Shown: positions 1 to 8,516, counted from the stretch's first letter. The stretch is 52,660 nucleotides of DNA from Micromonospora alfalfae (GCF_022230925.1 NZ_JAKKFH010000029.1:1-52660); one strand, 5' to 3'. A program made the numbers and translations. The notes: generated from the letters alone by a model not told the origin.

Positions 1-35
1 TCGTCACGGACTGCCTGACCGGTGTGCGCCGACAT

Positions 36-57
36 CGGTGCGGCCGGGGCCGCACCG
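36..57 (-). terminator. Stem-loop terminator after the permease-prefix membrane protein
   Basis: The arms CGGTGCGGCC and GGCCGCACCG are perfect complements separated by only two bases, so the real stem is about 8-9 bp. The hairpin lies about 50 bases past the stop codon of the minus-strand gene. There is no T-run, which is usual for high-GC actinobacteria. Confidence 0.55.
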
Positions 58-104
58 TCGAGCAGCGCACCGACCGCCACCGCGCGGCGGGTCGATCGCG
101 CCGA

Positions 105-1481
105 CTAGGCGAAGCTGAACAGCGGCGGGAACACGAGGACCACGGTCCAGGCCCACGCGGCGTACACCGGCAGGTAGCCGGTCTGCCACCGCTCCAGCGC
201 CGCGAACGGCGTGCGCCGACGGATGAAGGACAGCAGCAGCCACGCCGACCAGGCGAGGTTGACCAGCAGGATCACGTTCTCGCCGAGCGCCGCCGCCCGG
301 TTCGGCGTACCGCCGTACTCGTCGGTGATGCGCCCGGTGATCTCCAGCAGCACCAGCACGTCGATGGCCAACGCACTGACCACGAGCGCGAGTTGGAGTT
401 TGTCGAACGGGCCGGGCGGGGCCAGCGGGTCACGGGCCGAGAGTGAGTAGAGCAGCAGCCCCAGCACCACGACCAGCAGGAGGTCGAAGAGGAGCAGCGC
501 CTCCCGCTCGACGTCGATGCCGTGGCTGGTCCAGACGACAGCGACCAGGAAGGCGAGCAGGGCGGCAGTGAAGAGCGGGGTGAACAGCCTGGTGAGGACC
601 GGCGCGATGTTCTCGACGACACTCTGCTTGGCCTCGACGAGCCACCCGGCCACCACTACCGCGGCCGCGGCGCCACCGGGCAGCAGCCACTGTGAGATGA
701 ACGCCTCCGGGACGATCCCGATGGCAGCGAAGGTGTTGAACAGGAACGCGGCGAGCACACCGCCGCCGAGGGCCATCAGCACCAGGTAGATGAACCACTC
801 GCCGGTGAACCGGATGAAGTCCATGCGTCGACGGGAGGAGCGCCAGTCGTCGGCGACATAGGCCAGGCCGACCACCAGCCATAGGGCGATGGGCAGGTGG
901 ATGCTGGTGACGACCACTGACTGCGAGTCGTCCGCCAGGGGGTAGGCGTTGGCGGCCACGGCGCCGAGGACGAAGAGCGCCGCCAGTGCCGCGATGACCG
1001 TCCGTCGGGCTCCCCGACGCCAGGCCAGGTACGCCGCCAGCCAGGGCAGCGCGAACAGTGTGAAGTTGCGCGCGTAGAACGAGCCGTTGTCGGCGAAGCT
1101 CAGCCCGAACAACGCCGGCACCTTCACGGACACCACGGCACCCGCCGCACAGCCGAGCATGACCCACAGGTCCCGGCGGGAGCGAGCGCTGCCGACCGGG
1201 TTGCCGGAGTCGCCGGTCAGCACCAACTGCTTCCACAGCCGTTCGGAATGTTCCCGGGCGAACTCGCGGGAGAGGTCGTCGAGGCTGCCCATCCGTTTCA
1301 CGGCGACCAGGAACGCCTCGTCCGGGCTCAGGCCGGCGGCGACGAGTTCGTCGACGGAACCACGAAGGTGGTCTTCCAACTCGTCGGCGTCCACAGGTTG
1401 CATCTCCCGGCGACGCAGCACGTACTGACGCCACTGCTCGAACTGCGCTTCCAATCCCTGCGGCCCCTCGTGCGCCGTCAT
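105..1481 (-). CDS. Permease-prefix-domain (HAAS-like) multi-pass membrane protein
   Basis: The 458-residue protein starts at an ATG that overlaps the PadR stop by four bases (ATGA); an upstream in-frame start would run back into padR. Residues about 1-85 are soluble and helical and contain the motif ELEDHLRGSVDELVAAGLSPDEAF, split here as ELEDHLRGSVDEL and LSPDEAFLVA, typical of the permease prefix domain found beside PadR regulators. The rest carries about ten hydrophobic segments and no transporter motif that I recognise. Known pattern: such proteins are co-transcribed with a PadR repressor and probably act in envelope stress or export. The substrate is unknown. A second, unrelated-length example lies at 33840-34787. 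Confidence 0.8.
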   Translation of the reverse strand: MTAHEGPQGLEAQFEQWRQYVLRRREMQPVDADELEDHLRGSVDELVAAGLSPDEAFLVAVKRMGSLDDLSREFAREHSERLWKQLVLTGDSGNPVGSARSRRDLWVMLGCAAGAVVSVKVPALFGLSFADNGSFYARNFTLFALPWLAAYLAWRRGARRTVIAALAALFVLGAVAANAYPLADDSQSVVVTSIHLPIALWLVVGLAYVADDWRSSRRRMDFIRFTGEWFIYLVLMALGGGVLAAFLFNTFAAIGIVPEAFISQWLLPGGAAAAVVVAGWLVEAKQSVVENIAPVLTRLFTPLFTAALLAFLVAVVWTSHGIDVEREALLLFDLLLVVVLGLLLYSLSARDPLAPPGPFDKLQLALVVSALAIDVLVLLEITGRITDEYGGTPNRAAALGENVILLVNLAWSAWLLLSFIRRRTPFAALERWQTGYLPVYAAWAWTVVLVFPPLFSFA

Positions 1482-1843
1482 GCGAGGCCCTCCAACGGGC
1501 GCACCGTCTGCGGCGCGCGGTCGTGCCAGATCTCCTTGAGCGCGCCCACCACTGTGTCCCACTGCCGGCGCTGCTCGGCCAGCTCGGCCAGGCCCCGGTC
1601 GGTGATGCGGTAGTACTTGCGCTTCCGCTCACCGGCGACCGCCTGCCAGCTCGACTCCAGGTGACCGAGGCGCTCGAGCCGGTGCAGCAGCGGGTACAGC
1701 AGCCCTTCGGTCCAGTCCAGCTCACCCCCGGACAGCTCGTTGATCCGCCTGAGGATGGCGTAGCCGTAGCTCTCGCCCTCGGCCAGGATGCCGAGCACCA
1801 TCGGCGTCGCCGAGGCGGCGACCAGATCCTTGGCGACCTTCAC
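1478..1843 (-). CDS. PadR family transcriptional repressor
   Basis: The 121-residue protein is a PadR winged helix: PMVLGILAEGESYGYAI, then EGLLYPLLHRLERLG, then a basic wing RKRKYYRITDRG. I chose the GTG at 1843 because GGGAGG sits just upstream and the longer reading would add a hydrophobic 36-residue tail foreign to the family. It leads a two-gene operon with the membrane protein, with a four-base overlap. A 32-bp near-palindrome at 1862-1893 lies directly upstream, so autorepression is likely. The ligand is unknown. Confidence 0.9.
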   Translation of the reverse strand: MKVAKDLVAASATPMVLGILAEGESYGYAILRRINELSGGELDWTEGLLYPLLHRLERLGHLESSWQAVAGERKRKYYRITDRGLAELAEQRRQWDTVVGALKEIWHDRAPQTVRPLEGLA

Positions 1844-1861
1844 GGAACCTCCCGCCCCTAA

Positions 1862-1893
1862 ACCTAGAAGTACGATGCATAGTACTGCTAGGT
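1862..1893. promoter_or_regulatory. Palindromic operator for the PadR repressor
   Basis: The 32-bp site has 14 of 16 base pairs complementary around the centre ATGCAT. The outer arms are ACCTAG and CTAGGT, the inner ones GTAC and GTAC. On the minus strand it contains TACTAT, a plausible -10 box, about 36 bases before the padR GTG. A repressor bound here would cover the promoter. Confidence 0.7.
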
Positions 1894-1995
1894 ATGGGTC
1901 CCGGCGCAACGGCCGGGAGCGAGACGCCGGCCGAATCGCCGTCACGGGCAACTGTGGTGCCGCGATCGGGCAATTCCGGGTTAGCCTTGGCGCAT

Positions 1996-2283
1996 ATGGC
2001 TACCTTTCGCAGCGCCTCAGTGCTCCTTTCCTCAGACGGCACCAGGACCCCCGGCACCGCCGCGCTCTTCGCCGAGCCGGCCCGTAGGGGCGGGATTCCG
2101 CCCTGGGCAGGCGACTTCCGCCCCGCCAACAGCGCCGGCAACGGCCCCAAGAACGCAGTCGGCAAGACCTTCACCCTGGAGCTGCCCGACGGCAGCACCG
2201 GCAAGGTCGTCGTCCAGGGCCTCAAGAGCGGCAAGGGCGGCGTCGTGCTGGCGCTGATGGGCGAGGACGCCCCACCCTTCTGA
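1996..2283 (+). CDS. Small protein of unknown function
   Basis: The 95-residue protein begins MATFRSASVLL. Codon usage is typical of the genome and the C-terminal half is ordered (FTLELPDGSTGKVVVQGLKSG), suggesting a small beta-rich fold. No family was recognised. The ATG at 1996 was preferred to the in-frame start at 1894 because the upstream 34 residues are low in structure. The hexamer TAGCCT eight bases before the ATG and the absence of a Shine-Dalgarno sequence fit a leaderless transcript. A strong terminator hairpin follows at 2308-2348, which supports a real transcription unit. Confidence 0.6.
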   Translation: MATFRSASVLLSSDGTRTPGTAALFAEPARRGGIPPWAGDFRPANSAGNGPKNAVGKTFTLELPDGSTGKVVVQGLKSGKGGVVLALMGEDAPPF

Positions 2284-2307
2284 CCAGTCGCCCGCTCTCG
2301 TCGCCCG

Positions 2308-2348
2308 GGTGCCCAGGGTTGACCCTTTCCGGGTCGACCCAGGGCACC
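2308..2348 (+). terminator. Strong hairpin terminator
   Basis: The arms GGTGCCC-A-GGGT-T-GACCC and GGGTCGACCC-A-GGGCACC pair over 18 positions with one mismatch and one G-T pair around the loop TTTCC. It follows the small unknown gene by 25 bases and ends about 60 bases before the APH-fold gene. Confidence 0.75.
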
Positions 2349-2409
2349 TGGCCAACCACGCCAGTCGCGCCCGACAAATCGCTGGGATGTCGATGGTCGT
2401 GTCGCGACA

Positions 2410-3159
2410 ATGGCCGTTGTGCCGGAGGTCGAAGTCGTCGTCGCCCACCAGGAACGGGCGACAGTACGCGTCGGCGACGTGTTCCTGAAGATCGACACTG
2501 ATCCGGGGCGCACCGACGTCGAGGTCGAGGCGATGGCGCTGGCGCCGGTCCCGACCCCCGAGGTTCTCTGGCGCAAGCCGCCAGTGCTCGCGCTCGCCGC
2601 CCTGCCCGGAACGGCGCTTGGCCGCCTCGGCGAGCCGTCGACCGCGTCGCCGGCGGCGTGGGCCGCGGCGGGTGCCGCCGCTCGGACGCTGCACGACGCG
2701 CCGCTACCGCCATGGCCCGGGCGAACCTGTTACGAGTTGACATCGCAACTCGACGCCGAATGCGAGTGGCTCGTCGCCAACGGCGTCCTCCCCACCGACC
2801 TGGTCACGCGCAACCGCCAGGTCGCCGAGGCGGCGCTCCGGCCGTGGACCCCGGTATTCACGCACGGCGACCTACAGATCACCCACGTGTTCGTCGACGG
2901 TGACCAGCTCACCGGCGTACTCGACTGGTCCGAGGCGTGCCGGGGCGACGCCCTCTTCGACCTCGCCACCTTGACGCTCGGCCACGAGGAGCACCTCGGC
3001 GACCTCCTCGCCGGTTACCGCACCGACGTCGACCTCGACGTGATCCGCGCGTGGTGGTCGCTGCGAAGCCTGCTGGCGATCCGCTGGCTCGTCGAGCATG
3101 GCTTCGACCCGTGGGCACCAGGCTGCGAGGTCGACGTGCTGAGATCGTCGACGCGCTGA
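2410..3159 (+). CDS. Phosphotransferase of the aminoglycoside phosphotransferase (APH) fold
   Basis: The 249-residue protein has the APH/choline kinase catalytic signature FTHGDLQITHVFVD (about residues 156-169; HGD is the catalytic loop, and histidine stands where Asn is usual for Mg binding) and the DFG-equivalent GVLDWSEACRGDALFDLA. The N-terminal nucleotide-binding lobe is short. Such proteins phosphorylate small molecules, not always antibiotics; the substrate cannot be told from sequence. There is no Shine-Dalgarno sequence before the ATG. It is convergent with the alcohol dehydrogenase gene, with a 20-base gap and no clear terminator. Confidence 0.85.
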   Translation: MAVVPEVEVVVAHQERATVRVGDVFLKIDTDPGRTDVEVEAMALAPVPTPEVLWRKPPVLALAALPGTALGRLGEPSTASPAAWAAAGAAARTLHDAPLPPWPGRTCYELTSQLDAECEWLVANGVLPTDLVTRNRQVAEAALRPWTPVFTHGDLQITHVFVDGDQLTGVLDWSEACRGDALFDLATLTLGHEEHLGDLLAGYRTDVDLDVIRAWWSLRSLLAIRWLVEHGFDPWAPGCEVDVLRSSTR

Positions 3160-3179
3160 GTTCCCGACTGTCACCAGCG

Positions 3180-4343
3180 TCAGTCCAGGGTGACCACCCA
3201 GCGGGCGCCCTCGCCCCGGGCCAACCGGTCGAACGCCGCCGGCGCCTCGTCCAACGGAACCGTCCCGCTGACCAGCACACCCAGATCCAGTGCGCCGTCG
3301 GCCAACTCGGCGGCCAGCACCGGCACCTCCCGGTCCGGATCGGACGAGCCGTACACCGAGGAGCGCAGCGTGCGCGCGGAGTGGAAGATGTCCAGCGCGC
3401 CGAGGCTGACCATGTCGTCCTTCGCGCCCATGCCGACCACCGTCACCGCTCCCCCGCGCCGGGTCAGCCGCCAGGCGGCGCGGATGGTGGCGGCCCGACC
3501 GACGCACTCGAAGGCGTGGTCGACGCCCCGGCTCTCGGTGCGCGCCCGCACCTCCTTGGAGAGCCGGTCGTCGGAGAGCAGGAAGTCGGTCGCCCCGGCG
3601 GCGAGCGCCAGATCCCGTTTCGCCTCGGCGACGTCGATGGCCAGGATCGTCGTGGCACCGGCCCGGCGGGCCGCGCTGAGCACGGCGAGCCCGACCCCAC
3701 CGAGCCCGACGACAGCGACCGACTCACCGGGTGTCACCCGGGCGGTGTTCCGGACCGCGCCGACGCCGGTGAGCACCGCACAGCCGAGCAGTGCGGCCTG
3801 CTCGGGCGGCAGCCCGGCGGGGATCGGGATGACGGCACGCTCGGGTACCACCACCGCCTCGGCGAGCGCGCCGAGGCCGAGGGTCAGGTGCAGCGGGACC
3901 CCGTCGTCGGTCTCGCCGCGCGGCACTGTCGGGGCCGTGGTGTCGGCGCAGAGCCACGGCTCGCCGCGCCGACACCACCAGCAGGCCCGGCAGGCCGGCG
4001 CCCAGTTGAGCACCACCGGAGTGCCGACGGTCAGCTGACTGCCCGGCCCGACCTCGGCCACCACGCCGGTCGCCTCGTGCCCGAGCACCAGCGGGAACCT
4101 CGCGGCGAGGGTGCCGTTGACCATGGACAGGTCGGAGTGGCAGACACCGGCCGCCCTGATCGTCACCCGCACCTCGCCGGGGCCGGGCGCGGGCAGGCGT
4201 ACCCGCTCGACCCGCAGTTCGGCGCCGGACCCGCGCGCGACCAGCGCGCGAACAATGACCGGCTCGGTGCTGCCGCCACCCGGCGCGGCCGGGGACAGCT
4301 CGGGGCGGCCCGGCGCGGCCGGGGACAGCTCGGGGTCGGTCAT
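3180..4343 (-). CDS. Zinc-dependent alcohol dehydrogenase (MDR family)
   Basis: The 387-residue protein oxidises an alcohol to an aldehyde with NAD(P). Catalytic zinc ligands are Cys68 (GVCHSD), His89-Glu90 (GHE) and Cys188. Structural zinc cysteines are at 118, 121, 124 and 132. The Rossmann motif GLGGVG is at about 213-218. This resembles class III-like and mycothiol-dependent dehydrogenases, but the substrate is unknown. The start overlaps the aldehyde dehydrogenase stop by four bases, so the two form an operon and probably act in sequence. The first 25 residues are an odd extension made of a duplicated PELSPAAPG unit encoded by a 30-bp tandem repeat; it lies outside the catalytic fold. 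Confidence 0.88.
   Translation of the reverse strand: MTDPELSPAAPGRPELSPAAPGGGSTEPVIVRALVARGSGAELRVERVRLPAPGPGEVRVTIRAAGVCHSDLSMVNGTLAARFPLVLGHEATGVVAEVGPGSQLTVGTPVVLNWAPACRACWWCRRGEPWLCADTTAPTVPRGETDDGVPLHLTLGLGALAEAVVVPERAVIPIPAGLPPEQAALLGCAVLTGVGAVRNTARVTPGESVAVVGLGGVGLAVLSAARRAGATTILAIDVAEAKRDLALAAGATDFLLSDDRLSKEVRARTESRGVDHAFECVGRAATIRAAWRLTRRGGAVTVVGMGAKDDMVSLGALDIFHSARTLRSSVYGSSDPDREVPVLAAELADGALDLGVLVSGTVPLDEAPAAFDRLARGEGARWVVTLD
4279..4335. repeat. 30-bp tandem duplication at the 5' end of the alcohol dehydrogenase gene
   Basis: Two units with a period of 30 bases share an identical 27-base core (core at 4279-4305 and 4309-4335). The period is ten codons, so the frame is kept and the protein gains a repeated PELSPAAPG near its N-terminus. 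Confidence 0.8.
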
Positions 4344-5794
4344 CGCTGGATCGCCTTCAGCTCGCAGAACTCGGCCAGCCCGTGTACGCCCAACTCCCGA
4401 CCCAGGCCGGACTGCTTGTAACCGCCGAACGGGGCGAGCGGGTTGAACGGGGCGCCGTTGATGTCGACGGCGCCGGTACGCAGTCGCCGGGCAACCGCGA
4501 GCGCCGCGTCGGTGTCGGCGGACCAGACCGCGCCCGCCAGCCCGTATTTCGAGTTGTTGGCGATGGCGACCGCCTCGTCGGTGTCGGCGAACGGGATGAC
4601 GGCGAGCACCGGGCCGAAGACCTCCTGCTGGGCGAGCGCGCTGTCGGGGTGCACGTCGGCGAAGACGGTCGGTGCGACGAAGTGCCCCCGGGTCGGCACC
4701 GGGGCCTCAGGCCCGCCCGCGACCAGCCGGGCGCCGTCGGCGAGGGCCCTGTCGATGTGGCCACGCACCCGCTCGGCCTGGGCGGCGGAGACCAGCGGGC
4801 CGAGCCGGGTCGCCGGGTCGAACGGGTCGCCGAGTCGGTAGCCGGCCACCGCCGTGGCGATCAGGTGCAGGGCTTCGTCGTATCGATCGTTGTGCACAAG
4901 CATCCGGGTCCAGGCGGTACAGGTCTGCCCGGAGTTGAGCAGGGCGTTGCCGACGCCCACCTTGACGGCGGTGGCCAGGTCCGCGTCGGGGAGGATCACG
5001 TTGGCGGATTTGCCGCCCAACTCCAGCGCGACCCGGGCGATCCGGTCGGCGGCGAGCCGCATGATTCGCGCGCCGGTGGCGGTGGAGCCGGTGAAGGAGA
5101 CCAGGTCGACGTCGGGGTGCCCGGCGAGCGCCTCGCCGACCACCGGCCCGGTGCCGGGGACCAGGTTGAGCACGCCCGGCGGCAGGCCGGCTTCGGTGAC
5201 CGCGTCGAAGAGCAGGTACGCGGTCAACGGGGTCAGCTCGCTGGGTTTGAGCACCACCGTGCAGCCGGCGGCCAGGGCGGGTGCCAGCTTCGCCATCACC
5301 TGGTGCAGTGGGTAGTTCCACGGGGTGATCGCGCCGACCACGCCGATCGGCTCGCGGACCACGAGGGAGTTGCCGATGCTCTCCTCGACCGGCGCGCGGG
5401 CGGCGAGCGCGACGTGGTCGCGCAGCACTGTCAGTGGCAGCCCGACCTGCACCCGGGTGGCGAGTTTGAGCGGCGAGCCCAGCTCCACGGCGATGGTGCG
5501 GGCGAGGTCGTCGGCGCGAGCGGTGAGCGCCGCGTGCAGCCGGTCGAGGTGGGCGGAGCGCTCGGCGGGGGTCGCGGCCGACCAGCCGGGAAACGCGGTC
5601 CGGGCCGCGGCCACGGCGCGATCCACGTCGGCCGGGGTGCCGGCCGGCACCTGCCCGATCAGCTCCCCGGTGCTCGGGTTCTCCACGTCGATGAGACCGG
5701 TGTCGGCGGGCGGCGTCCACTCCCCGCCGACGTGCAGGTGGCGCCGCAGGCGCAGGGGGTCGGGCAACAGCGACGGCGGGGCGGCGAGGTCCAT
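4340..5794 (-). CDS. NAD(P)-dependent aldehyde dehydrogenase
   Basis: The 484-residue protein is full length for the ALDH superfamily. The general base Glu258 lies in ALELGGKSAN and the nucleophile Cys292 in NSGQTCTAW. The cofactor-binding PWNYPLHQ, KPSELTP and FTGSTATG motifs are present. It oxidises an aldehyde to the acid; together with the downstream alcohol dehydrogenase (four-base overlap) it would convert an alcohol to a carboxylate. A 19-bp operator candidate at 5852-5870, 58 bases upstream, matches one beside the acyl-CoA dehydrogenase gene, so TetR control is likely. Confidence 0.92.
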   Translation of the reverse strand: MDLAAPPSLLPDPLRLRRHLHVGGEWTPPADTGLIDVENPSTGELIGQVPAGTPADVDRAVAAARTAFPGWSAATPAERSAHLDRLHAALTARADDLARTIAVELGSPLKLATRVQVGLPLTVLRDHVALAARAPVEESIGNSLVVREPIGVVGAITPWNYPLHQVMAKLAPALAAGCTVVLKPSELTPLTAYLLFDAVTEAGLPPGVLNLVPGTGPVVGEALAGHPDVDLVSFTGSTATGARIMRLAADRIARVALELGGKSANVILPDADLATAVKVGVGNALLNSGQTCTAWTRMLVHNDRYDEALHLIATAVAGYRLGDPFDPATRLGPLVSAAQAERVRGHIDRALADGARLVAGGPEAPVPTRGHFVAPTVFADVHPDSALAQQEVFGPVLAVIPFADTDEAVAIANNSKYGLAGAVWSADTDAALAVARRLRTGAVDINGAPFNPLAPFGGYKQSGLGRELGVHGLAEFCELKAIQR

Positions 5795-5851
5795 GTCGTC
5801 CCTTCGAGGGTGGGCGATGGGCGATGGCGACGGGGGTCGCGACGGGCGATG

Positions 5852-5870
5852 AAACTAGCGCTGGGAGTTT
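5852..5870. promoter_or_regulatory. TetR operator candidate, site 1 (aldehyde/alcohol dehydrogenase operon)
   Basis: The site AAACTAGCGCTGGGAGTTT has AAACT and AGTTT half-sites. It matches the reverse complement of site 2 (6654-6672) at 16 of 19 positions. It lies between the TetR stop and the ALDH start, where the ALDH promoter should be. Confidence 0.65.
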
Positions 5871-5875
5871 GGACG

Positions 5876-6532
5876 CTACCCGTTGGACCCTGCGGACTCC
5901 ACCGTCTCGACGGTGTGGGTGTACTCGGCGGCCAGACCGTGCAGCAGGGCGTCCAGGCCGAGGGCGAAAGCGCCCTCGTCCACGCTCTGCTGGTGTTCGG
6001 CGAGCCGGTGGGCCTGGCGCAGGTGTGGGTAGTGCGCCGCGTACAGCTCCGGGTCCTCGACGAAACCCCTGGCGAACGAGCCGAGCGCCGAGCCGGCCAC
6101 GAAATACCGCAGCGCCGCGCCGATGTGGGTGGCGCGGGCCGGCGGCCAACCGGCCCGGACCAGACCGCCGTAGACCGCGTCGGCCATGGCCAGGGCGGCC
6201 GGTCGACGACCCGGCCCCTGCGCCAGGTACGGCACGATGTTCGGATGCGCGGTGAGCGCCCGACGGTACGACCAGGCCCAGTCCCGCAGCGCGGCGAGCC
6301 AGTCCCGGCTGGCGAAGCCGCTGGTGTCGACAGCACCGGTGACCGTGTCGGCGACCGCGTCGAGGATCTCGTCCTTGGTGGCGAAGTGGTTGTAGAGCGA
6401 GGGACCCTGCACGCCGAGCGCGGCCGCGAGTCGGCGGGTGGAGAGCGCGCCGAGCCCGTCGGCGTCGATCAGCGCGAGCGCCGTCTCGACGATCCGGTCG
6501 CGGGTGAGCAGAGGCCGTCGAGGTCGGGGCAC
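5876..6532 (-). CDS. TetR/AcrR family transcriptional regulator
   Basis: The 218-residue protein has an N-terminal TetR HTH: LTRDRIVETALALIDADG, then LSTRRLAAALGV, GPSLYNHFATKDEIL (about residues 8-57). The C-terminal ligand domain resembles the TetR_C tetracycline-repressor-like class. The GTG start is preceded by GAGGAG at 7 bases. It sits between the aldehyde dehydrogenase operon and the divergent acyl-CoA dehydrogenase, and matching operator candidates occur in both control regions. It therefore probably represses the catabolic set, with an acyl-CoA or alcohol-derived inducer; the inducer is inference. Confidence 0.9.
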   Translation of the reverse strand: MPRPRRPLLTRDRIVETALALIDADGLGALSTRRLAAALGVQGPSLYNHFATKDEILDAVADTVTGAVDTSGFASRDWLAALRDWAWSYRRALTAHPNIVPYLAQGPGRRPAALAMADAVYGGLVRAGWPPARATHIGAALRYFVAGSALGSFARGFVEDPELYAAHYPHLRQAHRLAEHQQSVDEGAFALGLDALLHGLAAEYTHTVETVESAGSNG

Positions 6533-6653
6533 GTCGGAACTCCTCGGTCTGCGGTGTCCCTCCCCGTGGGAACCACCTGTTCACGCACCCTATCCGGGAC
6601 CGCCTGCGGGCAGGCGTCACCACGTCGGCCGGAGAAGGGGTCTGGACGAATGA

Positions 6654-6672
6654 AAACTTACACCGCTAGTTT
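6654..6672. promoter_or_regulatory. TetR operator candidate, site 2 (tetR / acyl-CoA dehydrogenase divergent promoter)
   Basis: The site AAACTTACACCGCTAGTTT has AAACT/AGTTT ends and 16 of 19 identities to site 1 when read on the other strand. It lies in the 196-base gap between the divergent tetR and acyl-CoA dehydrogenase genes, in a locally AT-rich stretch. Confidence 0.65.
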
Positions 6673-6728
6673 ATGAGGGACCGCCGCGGCCCGTGGCGGC
6701 GCACCACCACGCCGACCGAGGGGGAACC

Positions 6729-7901
6729 GTGGACTTCGCACTGTCCGACGAGGAACGCGCCGTCCGGGACACCGTGCGCGCGTTCATCACCCGCGAGGTG
6801 ATGCCCCTGGAAGCGGAGGTGCTCCGCCGGGAACGGGCGCACCAGCCGGGCCTCGACCACTCCGAGGTGCGCGAACTGCAACTCAAGGCGCGCAAGTTCG
6901 GCTTCTGGGGCCTGGCCACCCCGGAGGAGTACGGCGGGATGAACCTGCCAGCCGTACTCCAGTCGTTGATCTGGACCGAGCTGGGCCGCACGTTCGTGCC
7001 GTTCCGCTTCGGCGGCGAGGCGGACAACATCCTGTTCCACGCCACCGAGGAGCAGAAGCGGGAGTTCCTCATCCCGACCATCGAGGGCGAGCGACGCTCC
7101 TGCTTCGCGATCACCGAGCCGGGCGCCGGATCCGACGCCGCCAACATCAGGCTGTCCGCCCGCCGTGACGGCGACGACTGGATCCTCGACGGTGAGAAGA
7201 CCTTCATCACCGGCGGTCACGACGCCGACTTCGCCATCGTGGTGGCCGTGACCGACCGGGAGAAGGGCGCCCGCAACGGCGGCGCCACAGCGTTCCTGGT
7301 GGACCGGTCGATGGGCTGGCGCTCGGAGTTCATCCAGACGATGGGCGAGGGCGGGCCCGCGTCCCTCATCTTCGACGGCGTACGCGTGCCGCACCGCAAC
7401 ATCCTCGGTGAGATCGGGCAGGGCTTCACGCTCGGCATGGAGTGGATCGGCAAGGGGCGCTACACCATCCCGTCGCACGCCATCGGCATCGCCGAGCGGG
7501 TGTTGCAGATGGCCATCGAGTACGCGAACACCCGGGAGACCTTCGGCACGAAGATCGGCACCAACCAGGCCATCCAGTGGATGATCGCCGACTCCGAGAC
7601 GGAGCTGGAGGCGGCCCGCTGGCTGGTGCTGCGCTCGGCGTGGACCGTCGACGCGGGCCTGGACCCCCGGCACGCCTCGTCCATGGGCAAGCTCTACGGC
7701 GCCGGCATGGTCAACAGGGTGGTCGACCGGGTGCTCCAGATCCACGGCGGCATGGGCTACACCCGAGAGCTGCCGATCGAACGCTGGTACCGGCAGGTCC
7801 GGCTCTACCGGATCTTCGAGGGCACCGACGAGATGCAACGGCTGATCATCTCGCGGGACCTGCTGCGCGGCTACACGAAGATCGGTGGCCACCTGGCCTG
7901 A
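6729..7901 (+). CDS. Acyl-CoA dehydrogenase
   Basis: The 390-residue FAD enzyme introduces an alpha-beta double bond into an acyl-CoA. Family landmarks are FAITEPGAGSDA, the substrate/FAD loop DWILDGEKTFITGG, the C-terminal QIHGGMGYTRELPIERWYR and RIFEGTDEMQ. In the GTDEMQ region the glutamate of EGT is the usual catalytic base of short/medium-chain types. I chose the GTG at 6729 because GAGGGGGA lies just upstream; a GTG at 6693 lacks one. It is divergent from tetR and likely belongs to the same regulon as the two dehydrogenases. The actual substrate is unknown. Confidence 0.9.
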   Translation: MDFALSDEERAVRDTVRAFITREVMPLEAEVLRRERAHQPGLDHSEVRELQLKARKFGFWGLATPEEYGGMNLPAVLQSLIWTELGRTFVPFRFGGEADNILFHATEEQKREFLIPTIEGERRSCFAITEPGAGSDAANIRLSARRDGDDWILDGEKTFITGGHDADFAIVVAVTDREKGARNGGATAFLVDRSMGWRSEFIQTMGEGGPASLIFDGVRVPHRNILGEIGQGFTLGMEWIGKGRYTIPSHAIGIAERVLQMAIEYANTRETFGTKIGTNQAIQWMIADSETELEAARWLVLRSAWTVDAGLDPRHASSMGKLYGAGMVNRVVDRVLQIHGGMGYTRELPIERWYRQVRLYRIFEGTDEMQRLIISRDLLRGYTKIGGHLA

Positions 7902-7987
7902 CATCGTGTCCGCCCCTGGTGAACAAAGTGGGCCCGCCGGCCATCTACCCCCATGACAGCTGCCACTCAGCCAAAGGGGGATGTTCC

Positions 7988-8509
7988 ATGCACCTACGAA
8001 TCAGGGCCGTGGCGACGGCGATCGTCGTCGCCACGGTCGGCGCCGTCGCCATCCCGGCCGCGCCGGCATCGGCCAACGTCAGCCAGGGGTACGTCATGGG
8101 CTCGGGCACCTGGACGGACGACTGGGGCGACGAGGGCCCGATCTCGGCGACGACCCGCTCGTACAACAACGTCGTCGCGATGTGGCAGTTGATCCTCTGG
8201 GCGGATGGTTACCTCGCCCGCTCGGGCGTCGACTGCCGGTTCGGGCCGGGGACGACCGCCGCCACGAAGAAGTGGCAGACCGCCCGGGGCCTCGTCGGTG
8301 ACGGCGTCGTCGGCCCCCGGACGCTGGCCAGGGCGGCGACCCGACTCGCCGTGTACGAGGGCGAGGGCTGGTTCTACTACGACGGGGCCGGCACCAACAT
8401 CCTTCACTTCGGCCGCCTCGCCGACGGCACGTGGGACATGAGCCTCGGGGTCGACCTGGAGTGGCGAACCCTCTCGTACACGGCGGCGACCTTCAGCGTC
8501 TGCTCCTGA
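7988..8509 (+). CDS. Secreted peptidoglycan-binding-domain protein
   Basis: The 173-residue protein has a signal peptide of about 30 residues (MHLRIRAVATAIVV..., cleavage near ASAN). A PG_binding_1-like helical repeat follows: NNVVAMWQLILWADGYL, CRFGPGTTAATKKWQTARGL, GDGVVGPRTLARA. The C-terminal domain of about 65 residues is unassigned and ends in Cys-Ser; its cysteine may pair with the one in DCRFGPGT. AAAGGGGG seven bases before the ATG supports the start. It probably binds the cell wall. No catalytic motif is visible. Confidence 0.82.
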   Translation: MHLRIRAVATAIVVATVGAVAIPAAPASANVSQGYVMGSGTWTDDWGDEGPISATTRSYNNVVAMWQLILWADGYLARSGVDCRFGPGTTAATKKWQTARGLVGDGVVGPRTLARAATRLAVYEGEGWFYYDGAGTNILHFGRLADGTWDMSLGVDLEWRTLSYTAATFSVCS

Positions 8510-8516
8510 TGCCGCT

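Noticed and set aside
2410..3159. Aminoglycoside resistance gene
   Set aside because: Only the general APH-fold motifs are present; no feature links it to an aminoglycoside subclass.
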